From Natrinema salsiterrestre (GTDB lineage Archaea; Halobacteriota; Halobacteria; Halobacteriales; Natrialbaceae): DNA of 64,000 bases. The stretch spans positions 1-64,000 of the forward strand of contig NZ_JAMQOT010000001.1 of NCBI RefSeq assembly GCF_029502005.1. The letters run 5' to 3'. Below, in pieces: positions 15,866-24,098 of this stretch (its first letter is position 1; every line of letters starts with the position of its first letter). The notes below the pieces were generated by a model. It did not search any database. It worked only from the letters and a program-made list of their open reading frames with translations, and was not told the origin of the DNA. The position numbers and the translations under genes were made by a program.

Positions 15866-17469
15866 ATCATCGCCGCGGTGTCGCCCTCACACTCGCCGTC
15901 GTGACTATCGTCGGAATCCTCGCTCCCCTCACCGTGACGGCGACGCTGGCACAGCAAGGCGGCGAGTTGACGAAAGGCGAACCCGACCTCGAACTTGTCG
16001 ACTCGAACCCGGATGTCACCCCGGGAACGGAGACGACTCTCGAGGTGAGTATCAAAAACGACGGCGACCTGCAAACCGGCGCGCGGGCGGATCGGGTGCT
16101 CACGGCTCGCGGTGTGACCGCCGAGATTTCTGACGCCGATCCGTTCGAAGCAGCGTCTGGTGAAGTCGCAGTCGGCCCGATCCAGGACGGGGCAATCGGA
16201 ACGGCCCCGCTTGCGATCGAGGTTCCGGAAGACGTCGAATCCGGAACCCACGTGATACAAGTCGACGTCGAGTACGCCTACACGAATCGCGTCTCGGACG
16301 CCTCGAGCTCCCAGCAACGACTCACGAGGACCAAGACCCTGGATCTCCGTGTAACGGTTCCCGACGAGCCCCGGTTCGACGTCTCGGACGTCACGACCGA
16401 CGTCGCTCCCGGCGAGAGCGGCGACGTGACGATGGAGATCGAGAACACGGGTGGTAAACCGGCAAATCATACGCGCGCGTCCGCGACCGGGTTCGGCGGC
16501 GTGACGATCGACGGCGGAACGAGTCGGATCGCCCTCGGCGACCTCGCACCCAACGAATCGACGACGACCACCGTCGAGGCGGCGATCGCCGAGTCGACCA
16601 GCGCGACGGACAAGCCCCTCGAGGTATCGTTCACGTACGCGGACGAAGCCGGTATCGATCGGACGACCGACCCCGTTCGAACGACGATGTCACTGACGGC
16701 GGCCCAGTCGTTCTCGATTCGAGACCTCGAGGAAACCCTCGCCGTCGGATACGAGGGAGACGTGACGGGGGAACTCGTCAACGACGGGCCGGGTCCCATC
16801 GACGATGCGGTGCTCGTCGTCGAGCCGATGAGCGATTCGCTGTTCGTCGAGGACACCCGGTACGCCCTCCCCGAACTGAAGCAGGGCGAGGCCGCCGACT
16901 TCCGGTACCCGACCGACGTGAGCGGGCAGGCCGACGCGGGGGCGCGCCAGCTCCGCTTTACCGTCGAATACACCGGAAGCGGCGACGCGACGCTCCAGGA
17001 CGGCCCGATCTCCGAGCGGGTCGTCGTCGACGACCGGACCGACGAGTTCTCGATCAGCGACGACGGCGCGTCGGTCCGCCAGGGCGAAACCAGCGACCTC
17101 GTGCTCGAGATCACGAACGAACGCCCGGAGACGCTGTCGAACATCGATGCCAGACTGTACACCGAGGGGGCGCTCGACGCTCCCGACGACGAGGCGTTCG
17201 TCAAGGAACTCGAGCCGGGTGAATCGGCCGAGATTCCGTTCGAGATCACGGCCGGATCGGACGCGAGCGTCGAGACGCATCCGGTCGAGCTCGACTTCGA
17301 GTACGACACCGAACGGGGAGAGACGGTCCTCTCGGACGTCTACCAGCACCCGATCGAGGTCGAAGCCGGCGAGGACGACGGCGGCGGGTTCTCGTCGATC
17401 ATCGTCGGGATACTCGGTGCGCTCGCAGTGAGCGGAATCGGCATCGGCCTCTGGGTGCGACAACGCTAA
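15862..17469 (+). CDS. COG1361-type surface protein, exporter-associated
   Basis: A 535-residue exported protein with an N-terminal signal peptide (NHRRGVALTLAVVTIVGIL), several tandem CARDB/NEW3-like beta-sandwich domains (typical phrases GTETTLEVSIKNDGDL, APGESGDVTMEIENTGG and RQGETSDLVLEITNE), and a C-terminal membrane helix ending in RQR. COG1361 proteins often sit directly upstream of RND transporters in archaea and may act as an outer, cell-wall-side partner. The frame is open from GTG 15820 and has GTGs at 15853 and 15856; I chose GTG 15862 because it places the signal peptide at the N-terminus and overlaps the leader ORF. The gene ends 3 bases before the exporter. Confidence 0.8.
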   Translation: MNHRRGVALTLAVVTIVGILAPLTVTATLAQQGGELTKGEPDLELVDSNPDVTPGTETTLEVSIKNDGDLQTGARADRVLTARGVTAEISDADPFEAASGEVAVGPIQDGAIGTAPLAIEVPEDVESGTHVIQVDVEYAYTNRVSDASSSQQRLTRTKTLDLRVTVPDEPRFDVSDVTTDVAPGESGDVTMEIENTGGKPANHTRASATGFGGVTIDGGTSRIALGDLAPNESTTTTVEAAIAESTSATDKPLEVSFTYADEAGIDRTTDPVRTTMSLTAAQSFSIRDLEETLAVGYEGDVTGELVNDGPGPIDDAVLVVEPMSDSLFVEDTRYALPELKQGEAADFRYPTDVSGQADAGARQLRFTVEYTGSGDATLQDGPISERVVVDDRTDEFSISDDGASVRQGETSDLVLEITNERPETLSNIDARLYTEGALDAPDDEAFVKELEPGESAEIPFEITAGSDASVETHPVELDFEYDTERGETVLSDVYQHPIEVEAGEDDGGGFSSIIVGILGALAVSGIGIGLWVRQR

Positions 17470-17472
17470 CCG

Positions 17473-20010
17473 ATGCCCGACCTCGACGAGATCTGGGACC
17501 GCGACGCCTCGGCGGAGACCGAGCCCTCCCTCAACAGCCGACTCAATGCCGTCATCACCGACCATCCCTGGCGGATCGTCCTCGCGTTCGCCGTGATCAC
17601 CGTGTTGATGATCGGCGGCATGGGCGGTGGCGGTGGACAGCAGGCCGGCACCGATCAGTTCACCGACGGGCTCGAGGAACAGGAGGCCCTCGAGGACATG
17701 CAGGACGACTTCCAGCGGCAGGGTCGCGACGGCGGCGGCTCGACCGCGAACCTGTTCATCACCGACGAGCGAAACACCCTGTCGAAGGACAGCCTCCTCC
17801 GGATGCTCGAGTTTCAGGAGCGTGCCGAAACCGAAGACGGGCTCAGAGTCACGTCGTCGACGAGCCCGGCGTCACTGGTCGCCCGGCAACTCGATCCGGA
17901 GGCGGACACGCCCGAGGCACAGCGGCGTGTCATCGAACGGACCTCTCAGGGACAGTTAGAAGCGGCGATCGCGGATGCCGACGAGACTGCCGGACTGCCG
18001 GTGAGCACGGATTTCACCCGAGAATCGGCACAGGCGGACGTCGCTCAGATCGCGGTCACCTACGATACGCCGCCGAACGCTGATACCGACGACAGAGCCG
18101 AATTGCAGACCGGGACGGCCGAGCTGGCCGACGAGATCGACGGCTACGAGACGGGCGAGAACGTCGAGGTGTTCGGCGACGCGATCATCGAGCAGGAGAC
18201 GCTCCAGTTACTCGGTGACACTGCGATCGTCGTCTTCCCGGCCGCGCTCGTGTTGATCATGTTCTTCCTGCTGGTCGCCTATCGGGACCCGATCGATCTC
18301 ACGCTGGGCCTGATCGCACTGGTGATGACGATGATCTGGACGTTCGGGTTCATGGGCTATGCCGGGATCCCGTTCTCGGATTCGCTGATTACGGTGTTCC
18401 CGCTGTTGCTCGCCGTCGGAATCGACTTCGGCATCCACATCATCAATCGGTATCGCGAAGAACGAGCCGCGGGAGCGGCGATCGGCGACGCGATGGGCAT
18501 CACGACGAGACAGCTCTCGGGGGCGTTCCTGATCGTCACGATAACGACCGTCATCGGGTTCGCCGCGAACCTGACGAGTTCGCTGTCGCAACTCCGGGAC
18601 TTCGGCATCGTCGCCGCCGTCGGCATCATCTTCACGTTCCTCATCTTCGGCGTCTTCCTGCCGGCCGGCAAGGTCGGACTGGATCGATTACGGGCGGGGA
18701 CTCGGATCCCGAACTTCGGAACGAGCCCGCTCGGAAGCGAGGATTCGATACTCGGCCGGATCCTGCCCGTCGGAACGAAGGCCGCGCGGGTCGCTCCGGT
18801 GATCGTCCTCGTGAGCGCGCTCGTCTTCGGCGGCGCAGCGGCCGGCTACGGAACCGGCGTCGACACGGAGTTCTCCCAGGAGGCGTTCTTCCCGGACGAA
18901 GATCGGATCGCTCAGTACGAACGCCTCCCCGAACCGTTCGCACCCAGCGAGTACACGTTCATGACCGTGCTCGAGTACCTCGAGGAGGACTTCGATCAGG
19001 GATTCGTGGGATCGGTGACAGTCTACGTCGACGATCCCGACGTGCGATCAGACGCCGCCTTCCGCGAGGTCGACCGCGCGATCACGAATCCCCCCGACGC
19101 GTTCGTCCAGAGCGACCGGCGCGCGGACGCCGACAGCATCATCAGCGTCATGGAGCAGCGCGAGGACACCGATCCCGAGTTCGCGGCGACCGTCACGCGA
19201 ACAGACTCCAACAACGACGGCTTGCCCGATCGAGACGCCGATCGGGTCTACGACGAGCTGCTCGAGGAGGACGACGCGCGGCAGTACGTCACGAGCGATC
19301 GCAGCGCGACCCGGATCGTGTATCAGGTCGACGTCGACGCGGATCAGACCGAGGCGACGAACGCAGCCGAGGAGGTCGCGGACGGAATGCGGATGGATGC
19401 GACGGCAACCGGTAGCCTGGTCGTCAATCAGGCCGTCATCGACCGCATCAGCGAATCCGCGATCACGAGCCTGATCGTCGCGTTCGTCCTCACCGCGATC
19501 TTCCTGATGCTCTCCTACTGGTGGCTCGAGGGCCGGATGATCTACGGCGTGATCAACCTCGTTCCGGTCCTCGTCACGGTCGCGATGCTCGCCGCGTCGA
19601 TGCGCCTCTTCGACGTGCCGCTCTCGCCGTTCAACGCTCCCATCCTGTCGGTCTCGATCGGACTGGGCGTCGACTACACGGTGCACTTCATGCACCGGTT
19701 CGTCGACGAGTACGAGGCAGGGGCCGACGTGCATCAGGCGCTGGCGGTGACGGTTCGCGGGACCGGCGGCGCGCTGACCGGCAGTATGCTCACGACCGTC
19801 TGCGGACTCGGCGTGTTGTACCTCGCCTTGATCCCGCTGATCATGGAGTTCGGACTCCTGCTCGCGCTCGGTGTCTTCTACGCCTACCTCACGTCGATCC
19901 TCCTACTCCCGTCGACGATCGTCGTCTGGGATCGCCTCGAGCGGCGGTTCGGTCCGATCGGCGACGTTCGGTGGCGGGCGGCGGCCCGCTCCTTGACTGG
20001 GAGAGAGTAG
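17473..20010 (+). CDS. RND/MMPL-family exporter (HAE3-like)
   Basis: An 845-residue inner-membrane transporter, probably proton-driven. It is built from two similar halves, each with one helix, a large outside loop, then a bundle of five to six helices: TM1 near 35-55, loop, bundle at about 250-400; second half from about 435 with bundle at about 665-830. Repeated motifs PLLLAVGIDFGIHIINRYREE and SIGLGVDYTVHFMHRF carry the conserved charged residues expected for energy coupling. The length matches archaeal MMPL/HAE3 exporters. It is cotranscribed with the COG1361 protein and presumably controlled by the divergent TetR. The substrate could be a lipid or hydrophobic toxin; the sequence does not say. 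Confidence 0.9.
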   Translation: MPDLDEIWDRDASAETEPSLNSRLNAVITDHPWRIVLAFAVITVLMIGGMGGGGGQQAGTDQFTDGLEEQEALEDMQDDFQRQGRDGGGSTANLFITDERNTLSKDSLLRMLEFQERAETEDGLRVTSSTSPASLVARQLDPEADTPEAQRRVIERTSQGQLEAAIADADETAGLPVSTDFTRESAQADVAQIAVTYDTPPNADTDDRAELQTGTAELADEIDGYETGENVEVFGDAIIEQETLQLLGDTAIVVFPAALVLIMFFLLVAYRDPIDLTLGLIALVMTMIWTFGFMGYAGIPFSDSLITVFPLLLAVGIDFGIHIINRYREERAAGAAIGDAMGITTRQLSGAFLIVTITTVIGFAANLTSSLSQLRDFGIVAAVGIIFTFLIFGVFLPAGKVGLDRLRAGTRIPNFGTSPLGSEDSILGRILPVGTKAARVAPVIVLVSALVFGGAAAGYGTGVDTEFSQEAFFPDEDRIAQYERLPEPFAPSEYTFMTVLEYLEEDFDQGFVGSVTVYVDDPDVRSDAAFREVDRAITNPPDAFVQSDRRADADSIISVMEQREDTDPEFAATVTRTDSNNDGLPDRDADRVYDELLEEDDARQYVTSDRSATRIVYQVDVDADQTEATNAAEEVADGMRMDATATGSLVVNQAVIDRISESAITSLIVAFVLTAIFLMLSYWWLEGRMIYGVINLVPVLVTVAMLAASMRLFDVPLSPFNAPILSVSIGLGVDYTVHFMHRFVDEYEAGADVHQALAVTVRGTGGALTGSMLTTVCGLGVLYLALIPLIMEFGLLLALGVFYAYLTSILLLPSTIVVWDRLERRFGPIGDVRWRAAARSLTGRE

Positions 20011-20159
20011 ACTGTCTCGGCCAATCGATTGTTCGCCTCCCCGTTCTTCCGTGGTTCTACCTTGTTCAGGTCTGTACCTCACGTTACGCTGATTCGTGTA
20101 CTTTAGCGGTTTTCTGCTACATTAGCCGTCGTTCCACGGGGCGAACGACCTGCATTGAG

Positions 20160-20191
20160 TTTTTACGCGTGCATGTAGTACTGTGTACTAC
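20160..20191 (+). promoter_or_regulatory. vapBC promoter with perfect operator palindrome
   Basis: tttttacg (20160-20167) is a TATA-like element about 29 nt before the ATG at 20193. gtagtac-tgt-gtactac (20175-20191), with 7-base arms and a 3-base spacer, ends one base before the start codon. This is the expected place for VapB/VapBC autorepression. The 150 bases upstream show nothing else. Confidence 0.65.
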
Positions 20192-20192
20192 G

Positions 20193-20453
20193 ATGGCGAC
20201 GAAAACGATTTCACTCGACGAAGAAGCCTATGAGCGGCTAAAAGCCCGAAAAAAAGAGGGAGAAAGCTTCAGTGAAACCATCAAGCGCCTTGCTGGAGAA
20301 CGCTCGTGGAACGAGATCATAGGAATCCTCTCTGAGGACGAGGCGGCAGACCTCGAGGGCACTATCGAGGAGGGACGAACAAAGTCCAGAGAGCGGAGTG
20401 ATCGACTCACGGCAGAGTTAGACGAAGCCGTAGACGACGAGACATCGGAATGA
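20193..20453 (+). CDS. vapB: VapB-type antitoxin
   Basis: An 86-residue antitoxin. Its N-terminus (MATKTISLDEEAYERLKARK) is a ribbon-helix-helix/AbrB-like DNA-binding start typical of archaeal VapB, followed by FSETIKRLAGE. Its acidic, helical C-terminal half would wrap around and inhibit the toxin. Its TGA overlaps the toxin ATG (ATGA), so the pair is translated together. The palindrome covering the start region is the likely autoregulatory operator. The frame remains open far upstream inside the exporter gene in another frame; the real start is 20193. Confidence 0.85.
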   Translation: MATKTISLDEEAYERLKARKKEGESFSETIKRLAGERSWNEIIGILSEDEAADLEGTIEEGRTKSRERSDRLTAELDEAVDDETSE

Positions 20454-20842
20454 TTCAGGACACATCATTCATTATCGACTTATTACGTGGCGATGAAAAT
20501 GCAGAGCGACTTCTCGATATCGTTGAGAAGGAAGCACGACCACAAAAAGTGTCCTCCGTGACGGTTTTGGAACTCTACGAGGGCGTTGCTCGGTCTCAAA
20601 CACCGGATACGAAGCGAGAGCGCATTCTCGGGATACTAGAAACGAAGCACGTCGTGAGTGCCGACCACACCGTAATGCGAAAAGCCGGAAAGCTCTCCAG
20701 TGAGCTGATCAATGGCGGCGAACGGATTGAGCGAGAAGACTGTATTATCGCCGCGACTGCGCTTCTCAACGACGAACCGGTCATCACAAGAAATACCACG
20801 CACTTCGGGCGTATCGACGGCCTCGAAGTACGATCTTACTAA
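20450..20842 (+). CDS. vapC: VapC-type PIN-domain toxin (ribonuclease)
   Basis: A 130-residue PIN-domain protein expected to be a Mg2+-dependent RNase held inactive by VapB. The acidic active-site residues are present: D4 (MIQDTSFIIDLL), E41 (VLELYEG) and D97 (REDCIIAATAL), followed by TRNTTHF near 113-119. So the toxin appears intact. VapC targets are usually tRNA or rRNA; the target here is unknown. It overlaps vapB by 4 bases. Confidence 0.9.
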   Translation: MIQDTSFIIDLLRGDENAERLLDIVEKEARPQKVSSVTVLELYEGVARSQTPDTKRERILGILETKHVVSADHTVMRKAGKLSSELINGGERIEREDCIIAATALLNDEPVITRNTTHFGRIDGLEVRSY

Positions 20843-20862
20843 GAGTTTGATTGCGTGAGATG

Positions 20863-21198
20863 TCACCTATTTTCACGCTGCTCAACTTTGTTCAGTTCGA
20901 TCAGCAGCCGAAAGATCGCCTTCACGAGGTTCGCGTCCACGTCGAACTGCTCGGCGTTGTTCCCCGCTCGCTCCATGACCTGCTGTTCCTGTTTCTCGTC
21001 GGTCGTCGGCAGGCCCCGTTCGTCTTTGACCGCCGCGATCGTGTCCGCGACGTAGGTTCGCTGTGCGATCAGTTCGACGATCTCCTGATCGATCGTCCGA
21101 ATCTCCTCGCGCAGTTCGTCGAGGTCCATCTCCTCGGGCGTGCGATCCTCGTCGTCAATTCCGCCGTCCGTCTCCGTGTCCGTTGGCTCTCGAGTCAT
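20863..21198 (-). CDS. Chorismate mutase, AroQ type
   Basis: A 111-residue protein converting chorismate to prephenate, toward phenylalanine and tyrosine. After an acidic N-terminal tail of about 25 residues comes the AroQ helical fold: LDELREEIRTIDQEIVELIAQR, then TYVADTIAAVKDERGLPTTDEKQE, with the R, K and E/Q residues that line the active site. The ATG at 21198 overlaps the stop of the upstream kinase gene (ATGA), so they are coupled. The frame extends to 21261 but that would overlap the kinase coding sequence. Pairing with shikimate kinase is a common archaeal arrangement. Confidence 0.9.
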   Translation of the reverse strand: MTREPTDTETDGGIDDEDRTPEEMDLDELREEIRTIDQEIVELIAQRTYVADTIAAVKDERGLPTTDEKQEQQVMERAGNNAEQFDVDANLVKAIFRLLIELNKVEQRENR

Positions 21199-22067
21199 GT
21201 CGTTCGTGTTCCGTCCGTTCTCGTCCCCAGTAATCGTGTCGTTCCGTCGCGCTCGTCCCACCGATCCCGGACCGCCTCGAGCGAGTCGCGATCCCCGACG
21301 GCGACGTAACTCGGGCCCGTTCCGGACAGGGAGACGCCGGCGACGTTGGGCAAGGCGTCGATCATCGGTCCGGTGGAGAACTCGAGCGCGGCCGCGAAGG
21401 CGAAGCCGTTGACGGTCATCGCCTCGCCGTAGCGGCCGTCGAGCGCGAGTTCTTCGACGAGTCGGGCCATCGGGGCGACTCGTTCGCAGGCCGAAACGTC
21501 GGCGTCGGCGCTGTAGGACTGCTCGGGCGGGGTGTAGACCAGTGCGTGCCAGTCGAGTTCCTCGCGCGCGAGCAACGCGTCGGCCGTGTTGTCGGTGACC
21601 GTCACGCCGCCGAGCATGCTCGCGCTGGCGTCGTCGAACGCGCCGGTGACCGTTACGCCGGCGTCACGAGCGGCCCGAACGCCGAGGCGACAGGCGTCGA
21701 TCCGGTCGACCGACCCGGCGACCTCGAGGGCGTCCAGCGTCGCGAGCACCGTCGCGTTGGCCGCCGCGCTGGAACTCTTCAGCCCGGACGCCATCGGTAC
21801 CTCGCTTTCGGTCCGGACGCGAGCCCCGACGTCGGCCTCGTCCAGCCCGGCCTGCTCGGCGTACTCGTCGATCGTCAGGACAGCACAGCGTTCGACGAGC
21901 GTCGCGTCGGCCTCGGGTTGGCCGGCGATCTCTCCGACGACGTCGCTGTCGCCCGTGAGTTCGACGGTCGCCGTCGTCTCGAGGTCGATCGCGAACGCCG
22001 AGCCGGTCCCGGTCGCGAGCGCGTTGAGCACCGTCCCCGCTGCGGGTGCGACAGCACGGCCATCCAT
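21195..22067 (-). CDS. aroK: Shikimate kinase, archaeal GHMP type
   Basis: A 290-residue kinase that phosphorylates shikimate in the aromatic pathway. Archaea use this GHMP-superfamily enzyme instead of the bacterial P-loop AroK. The ATP-binding GHMP loop PMASGLKSSSAAANA lies at about residues 92-106, after MDGRAVAPAAGTVLNAL at the start, and the C-terminal GHMP segment SLSGTGPSYVAVGD near 265. The length is typical. It is the first gene of a two-gene unit, overlapping chorismate mutase by 4 bases. Confidence 0.92.
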   Translation of the reverse strand: MDGRAVAPAAGTVLNALATGTGSAFAIDLETTATVELTGDSDVVGEIAGQPEADATLVERCAVLTIDEYAEQAGLDEADVGARVRTESEVPMASGLKSSSAAANATVLATLDALEVAGSVDRIDACRLGVRAARDAGVTVTGAFDDASASMLGGVTVTDNTADALLAREELDWHALVYTPPEQSYSADADVSACERVAPMARLVEELALDGRYGEAMTVNGFAFAAALEFSTGPMIDALPNVAGVSLSGTGPSYVAVGDRDSLEAVRDRWDERDGTTRLLGTRTDGTRTT

Positions 22068-22204
22068 ACACGGACACTCTCAGAGGGCGTACTTACGGCT
22101 GACGATCCGGGGAAATCGCGGCTCGGCGGTCCGGGCGGTACCGATCGCCCCGCCGCGAGCGACGGAGCACACCGCTTTTGCCCCGTCCGATCCAAGACGC
22201 GACA

Positions 22205-22636
22205 ATGAGCGCGCGCAACGACGTCGCCCCCAGCACGATCGGTGTCGACCTCGTCGACGGTGGCGTGGTCGTCGAGTACCACGACGGTCGAGAGGTGTTC
22301 TACCACGGTCCCCCCGAGACGGTCGAGGGACCGCTGACGACCCCGCCGGGCAAGGAGGTACACGTCCTCGTCACCGATCCCGACGGCGTCGAGGGCGTCA
22401 TGACCTACGTCAACGATCGCAACACCCACGACGATATCCTCGAGACGACCGGCGTCGGCCGCGTAATGCTCGATCGCGACGACGAAGAGGAACTATTTCC
22501 CGGCGTGACCGTCGCGACGGAGGCGTACTCGATCCGCGTCGAGGCCGATCTCTCGCTCGTCGACGGCCGGGTGTTCGTCTTCGCGGAGGACGAAATGAGC
22601 GAACACGCCTACGAACTCGTCGAGGACGCCGACTGA
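22205..22636 (+). CDS. DUF5796 family protein
   Basis: A 143-residue soluble haloarchaeal protein with no recognised catalytic motif. The ordered part includes STIGVDLVDGGVVVEYHDGREVFYHGPPE and VHVLVTDPDGVEGVMTYVNDRNTHDDILE and looks like a small alpha/beta or beta-barrel fold. The start is the ATG at 22205; the frame extends to 22178 without family similarity. It is followed at once by a second small gene through a TGATG overlap, so the two are co-translated. Function unknown. Confidence 0.8.
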   Translation: MSARNDVAPSTIGVDLVDGGVVVEYHDGREVFYHGPPETVEGPLTTPPGKEVHVLVTDPDGVEGVMTYVNDRNTHDDILETTGVGRVMLDRDDEEELFPGVTVATEAYSIRVEADLSLVDGRVFVFAEDEMSEHAYELVEDAD

Positions 22637-22881
22637 TGCCGCTGCAGAAACCCTGGCGCGACCTCGAGCGCGAGACGGTCGCCCGCGCACCGGACAGACC
22701 CGGCGTCTACGAACTCGGCGACGGGTCGGGAACGGTGATAGCGGTCGATCACGGCGTTCTCAGGGACGAACTCAAGACCGCACTGGCGTACGGAGACGGC
22801 GACCGCGTCCGCTGGACGGAAGCCCACACCCTCGATCAGGCGCGCGAACTCGCAGCCGACCACCGCGAGCGACTCGAGTAG
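22636..22881 (+). CDS. DUF7508 protein, GIY-YIG-like small domain
   Basis: An 81-residue protein overlapping the preceding stop (TGATG). Its middle, RPGVYELGDGSGTVIAVDHGVLRDELKTAL, resembles the first strands of a GIY-YIG domain (PGVYxL...GxVxxV), but the second tyrosine motif is IAV and the usual catalytic arginine and glutamate positions are not evident. So it may be a catalytically dead relative or an unrelated fold. No neighbour indicates a nuclease pathway. Confidence 0.7.
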   Translation: MPLQKPWRDLERETVARAPDRPGVYELGDGSGTVIAVDHGVLRDELKTALAYGDGDRVRWTEAHTLDQARELAADHRERLE

Positions 22882-22883
22882 CG

Positions 22884-23018
22884 CTACTGGATGTAGGTCG
22901 GACCGGACCCGTCACACCGCTTCTCGTGTTCCGCCGCATCCGACCGCTCGTCGAAGAGGAGGCCGCAGGTTTCGCACTCGTACCAGGTGGCGTCGTCGCG
23001 CTCGGTCTGGACGACCAT
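22884..23018 (-). CDS. 44-residue zinc-finger protein (DUF7128-like)
   Basis: A very short gene on the minus strand: start CAT at 23016-23018, stop at 22884-22886. The product (MVVQTERDDATWYECETCGL...) carries C-x2-C (CETC) followed about 16 residues later by H-x4-C (HEKRC), a C2HC-type zinc finger. It ends with PTYIQ. Codon usage and composition match its neighbours. It converges with the DUF5796/DUF7508 pair, leaving two bases between stop codons. Function unknown; size and fold suggest a nucleic-acid or protein adaptor. Confidence 0.75.
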   Translation of the reverse strand: MVVQTERDDATWYECETCGLLFDERSDAAEHEKRCDGSGPTYIQ

Positions 23019-23109
23019 AGTAGCTCATCGAACACGAACGGCAAAAGGCGTTTCTCCGGTTGCTGTCCGCGAACCCGACGAAAGACCGGGGTTCCGCGGA
23101 TCGCCGTCG

Positions 23110-24012
23110 CTACGCCTCGAGCTGGGTCAGCTCTTCGACGTCCGGAATCTTCTCGCTCGCGGAGGTGATCTGTTGCATTCGCTGTTGGTGTTTCGTGTAC
23201 GCGTACTCGGCCAGATCGGAGGGGCTCGGGCCGGGACCGTCTTCGGAACTCGCTCCCTCGTCGCCGCTCAGACTATCCTGGACCAGGGGAACCAGTTCGT
23301 CGACCGTTTCTCGGAGGAGGTCGGGTTCGACCTCGCCGTCGGCCACGAGCGACTTGAGCTTCGCCATCCCGAAGCCGACGTGGCGTCCCTCGTCGCTTCG
23401 AACCAGTTTGAGTCCCTCGACGAGTCCCGGCAGATCCGGCAGTTCGGGCTCGTTCTCACCGTACGCGAGCGTGAGTCCGTAGTAACCGGTCTGGGCCAGA
23501 ATGCCCTCGATCGTCAGGTGGTAGTGGCAGTGGGCTTTGGCTCGATTTTCCGGCGTGTCCTCCTCGAGCAGTCGCGCCATCGCCTGCTCGTTGCGCTCGA
23601 ACAGTTCGTCGTAGGGCTCGTTGAACCACTTCTCGTCCGTCGGCGACGAGAGTTCTTGCCCGCGTCGCTCCTCCTCAGTGTGGATCACGTCGCGCCAGTA
23701 GCGATCGAAGAAGTCGGTGTGTTTGGACTCCTCGTAGAGCTGCGTGGTGAGGAACAGCTGGTCGTCGATGTCCTCGAGGACGACCGCGAGCGGCGCGAGG
23801 TCCTCCGTCACCGACTCCTCGCCCGCGCCGAACAGCGCGAGCGACTGCTTGAGACCGGTAAAGGCCGGTTCGGGGAGTTCGGCGGCTCCCTCGAGGTCGG
23901 CCGAGAGATCGATCTCGTGTGGGTCCCAGTGTTTCTCGACTGCGTTTCGGTAGTAATTGTTCGATCGCGTCCCCGTATTCAGTTGCATCTCAGGGTGGTC
24001 GCTGGTAGCCAT
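23110..24012 (-). CDS. R2-like ligand-binding oxidase (R2lox) candidate
   Basis: A 300-residue ferritin-like dimetal protein, often annotated as ribonucleotide reductase beta. All six expected metal ligands are visible: E65, E95 and H98 (EESKH), E169, E208 and H211 (DEGRH). It also has V68, three residues after E65, and Y164, five before E169. Those are the positions of the Val-Tyr crosslink in R2lox, a Mn/Fe oxidase that holds a fatty-acid-like ligand. No R1 (alpha) subunit gene is nearby. The C-terminus is Q/E-rich. It diverges from a Bat-HTH regulator with back-to-back TATA boxes. R2lox is the better call than RNR, but oxidase substrate and physiology are unknown. Confidence 0.8.
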   Translation of the reverse strand: MATSDHPEMQLNTGTRSNNYYRNAVEKHWDPHEIDLSADLEGAAELPEPAFTGLKQSLALFGAGEESVTEDLAPLAVVLEDIDDQLFLTTQLYEESKHTDFFDRYWRDVIHTEEERRGQELSSPTDEKWFNEPYDELFERNEQAMARLLEEDTPENRAKAHCHYHLTIEGILAQTGYYGLTLAYGENEPELPDLPGLVEGLKLVRSDEGRHVGFGMAKLKSLVADGEVEPDLLRETVDELVPLVQDSLSGDEGASSEDGPGPSPSDLAEYAYTKHQQRMQQITSASEKIPDVEELTQLEA

Positions 24013-24055
24013 TCGTACCCGAACATATGCGTCGCCGTCCGATCAGCCTGTATCT

Positions 24056-24075
24056 CATATATTAGGGTATTTAAG
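24056..24075. promoter_or_regulatory. Back-to-back TATA boxes between R2lox and the Bat-HTH gene
   Basis: Minus-strand taatatatg (24056-24064) serves the R2lox gene with a leader of about 20 nt. Plus-strand tatttaag (24068-24075) lies 27 nt before the ATG at 24099 and gives a leaderless regulator mRNA. The boxes are four bases apart, so the two genes compete for, or share, initiation complexes. Confidence 0.55.
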
Positions 24076-24098
24076 TATGGCCGGGCTGAGCCGGTCGT

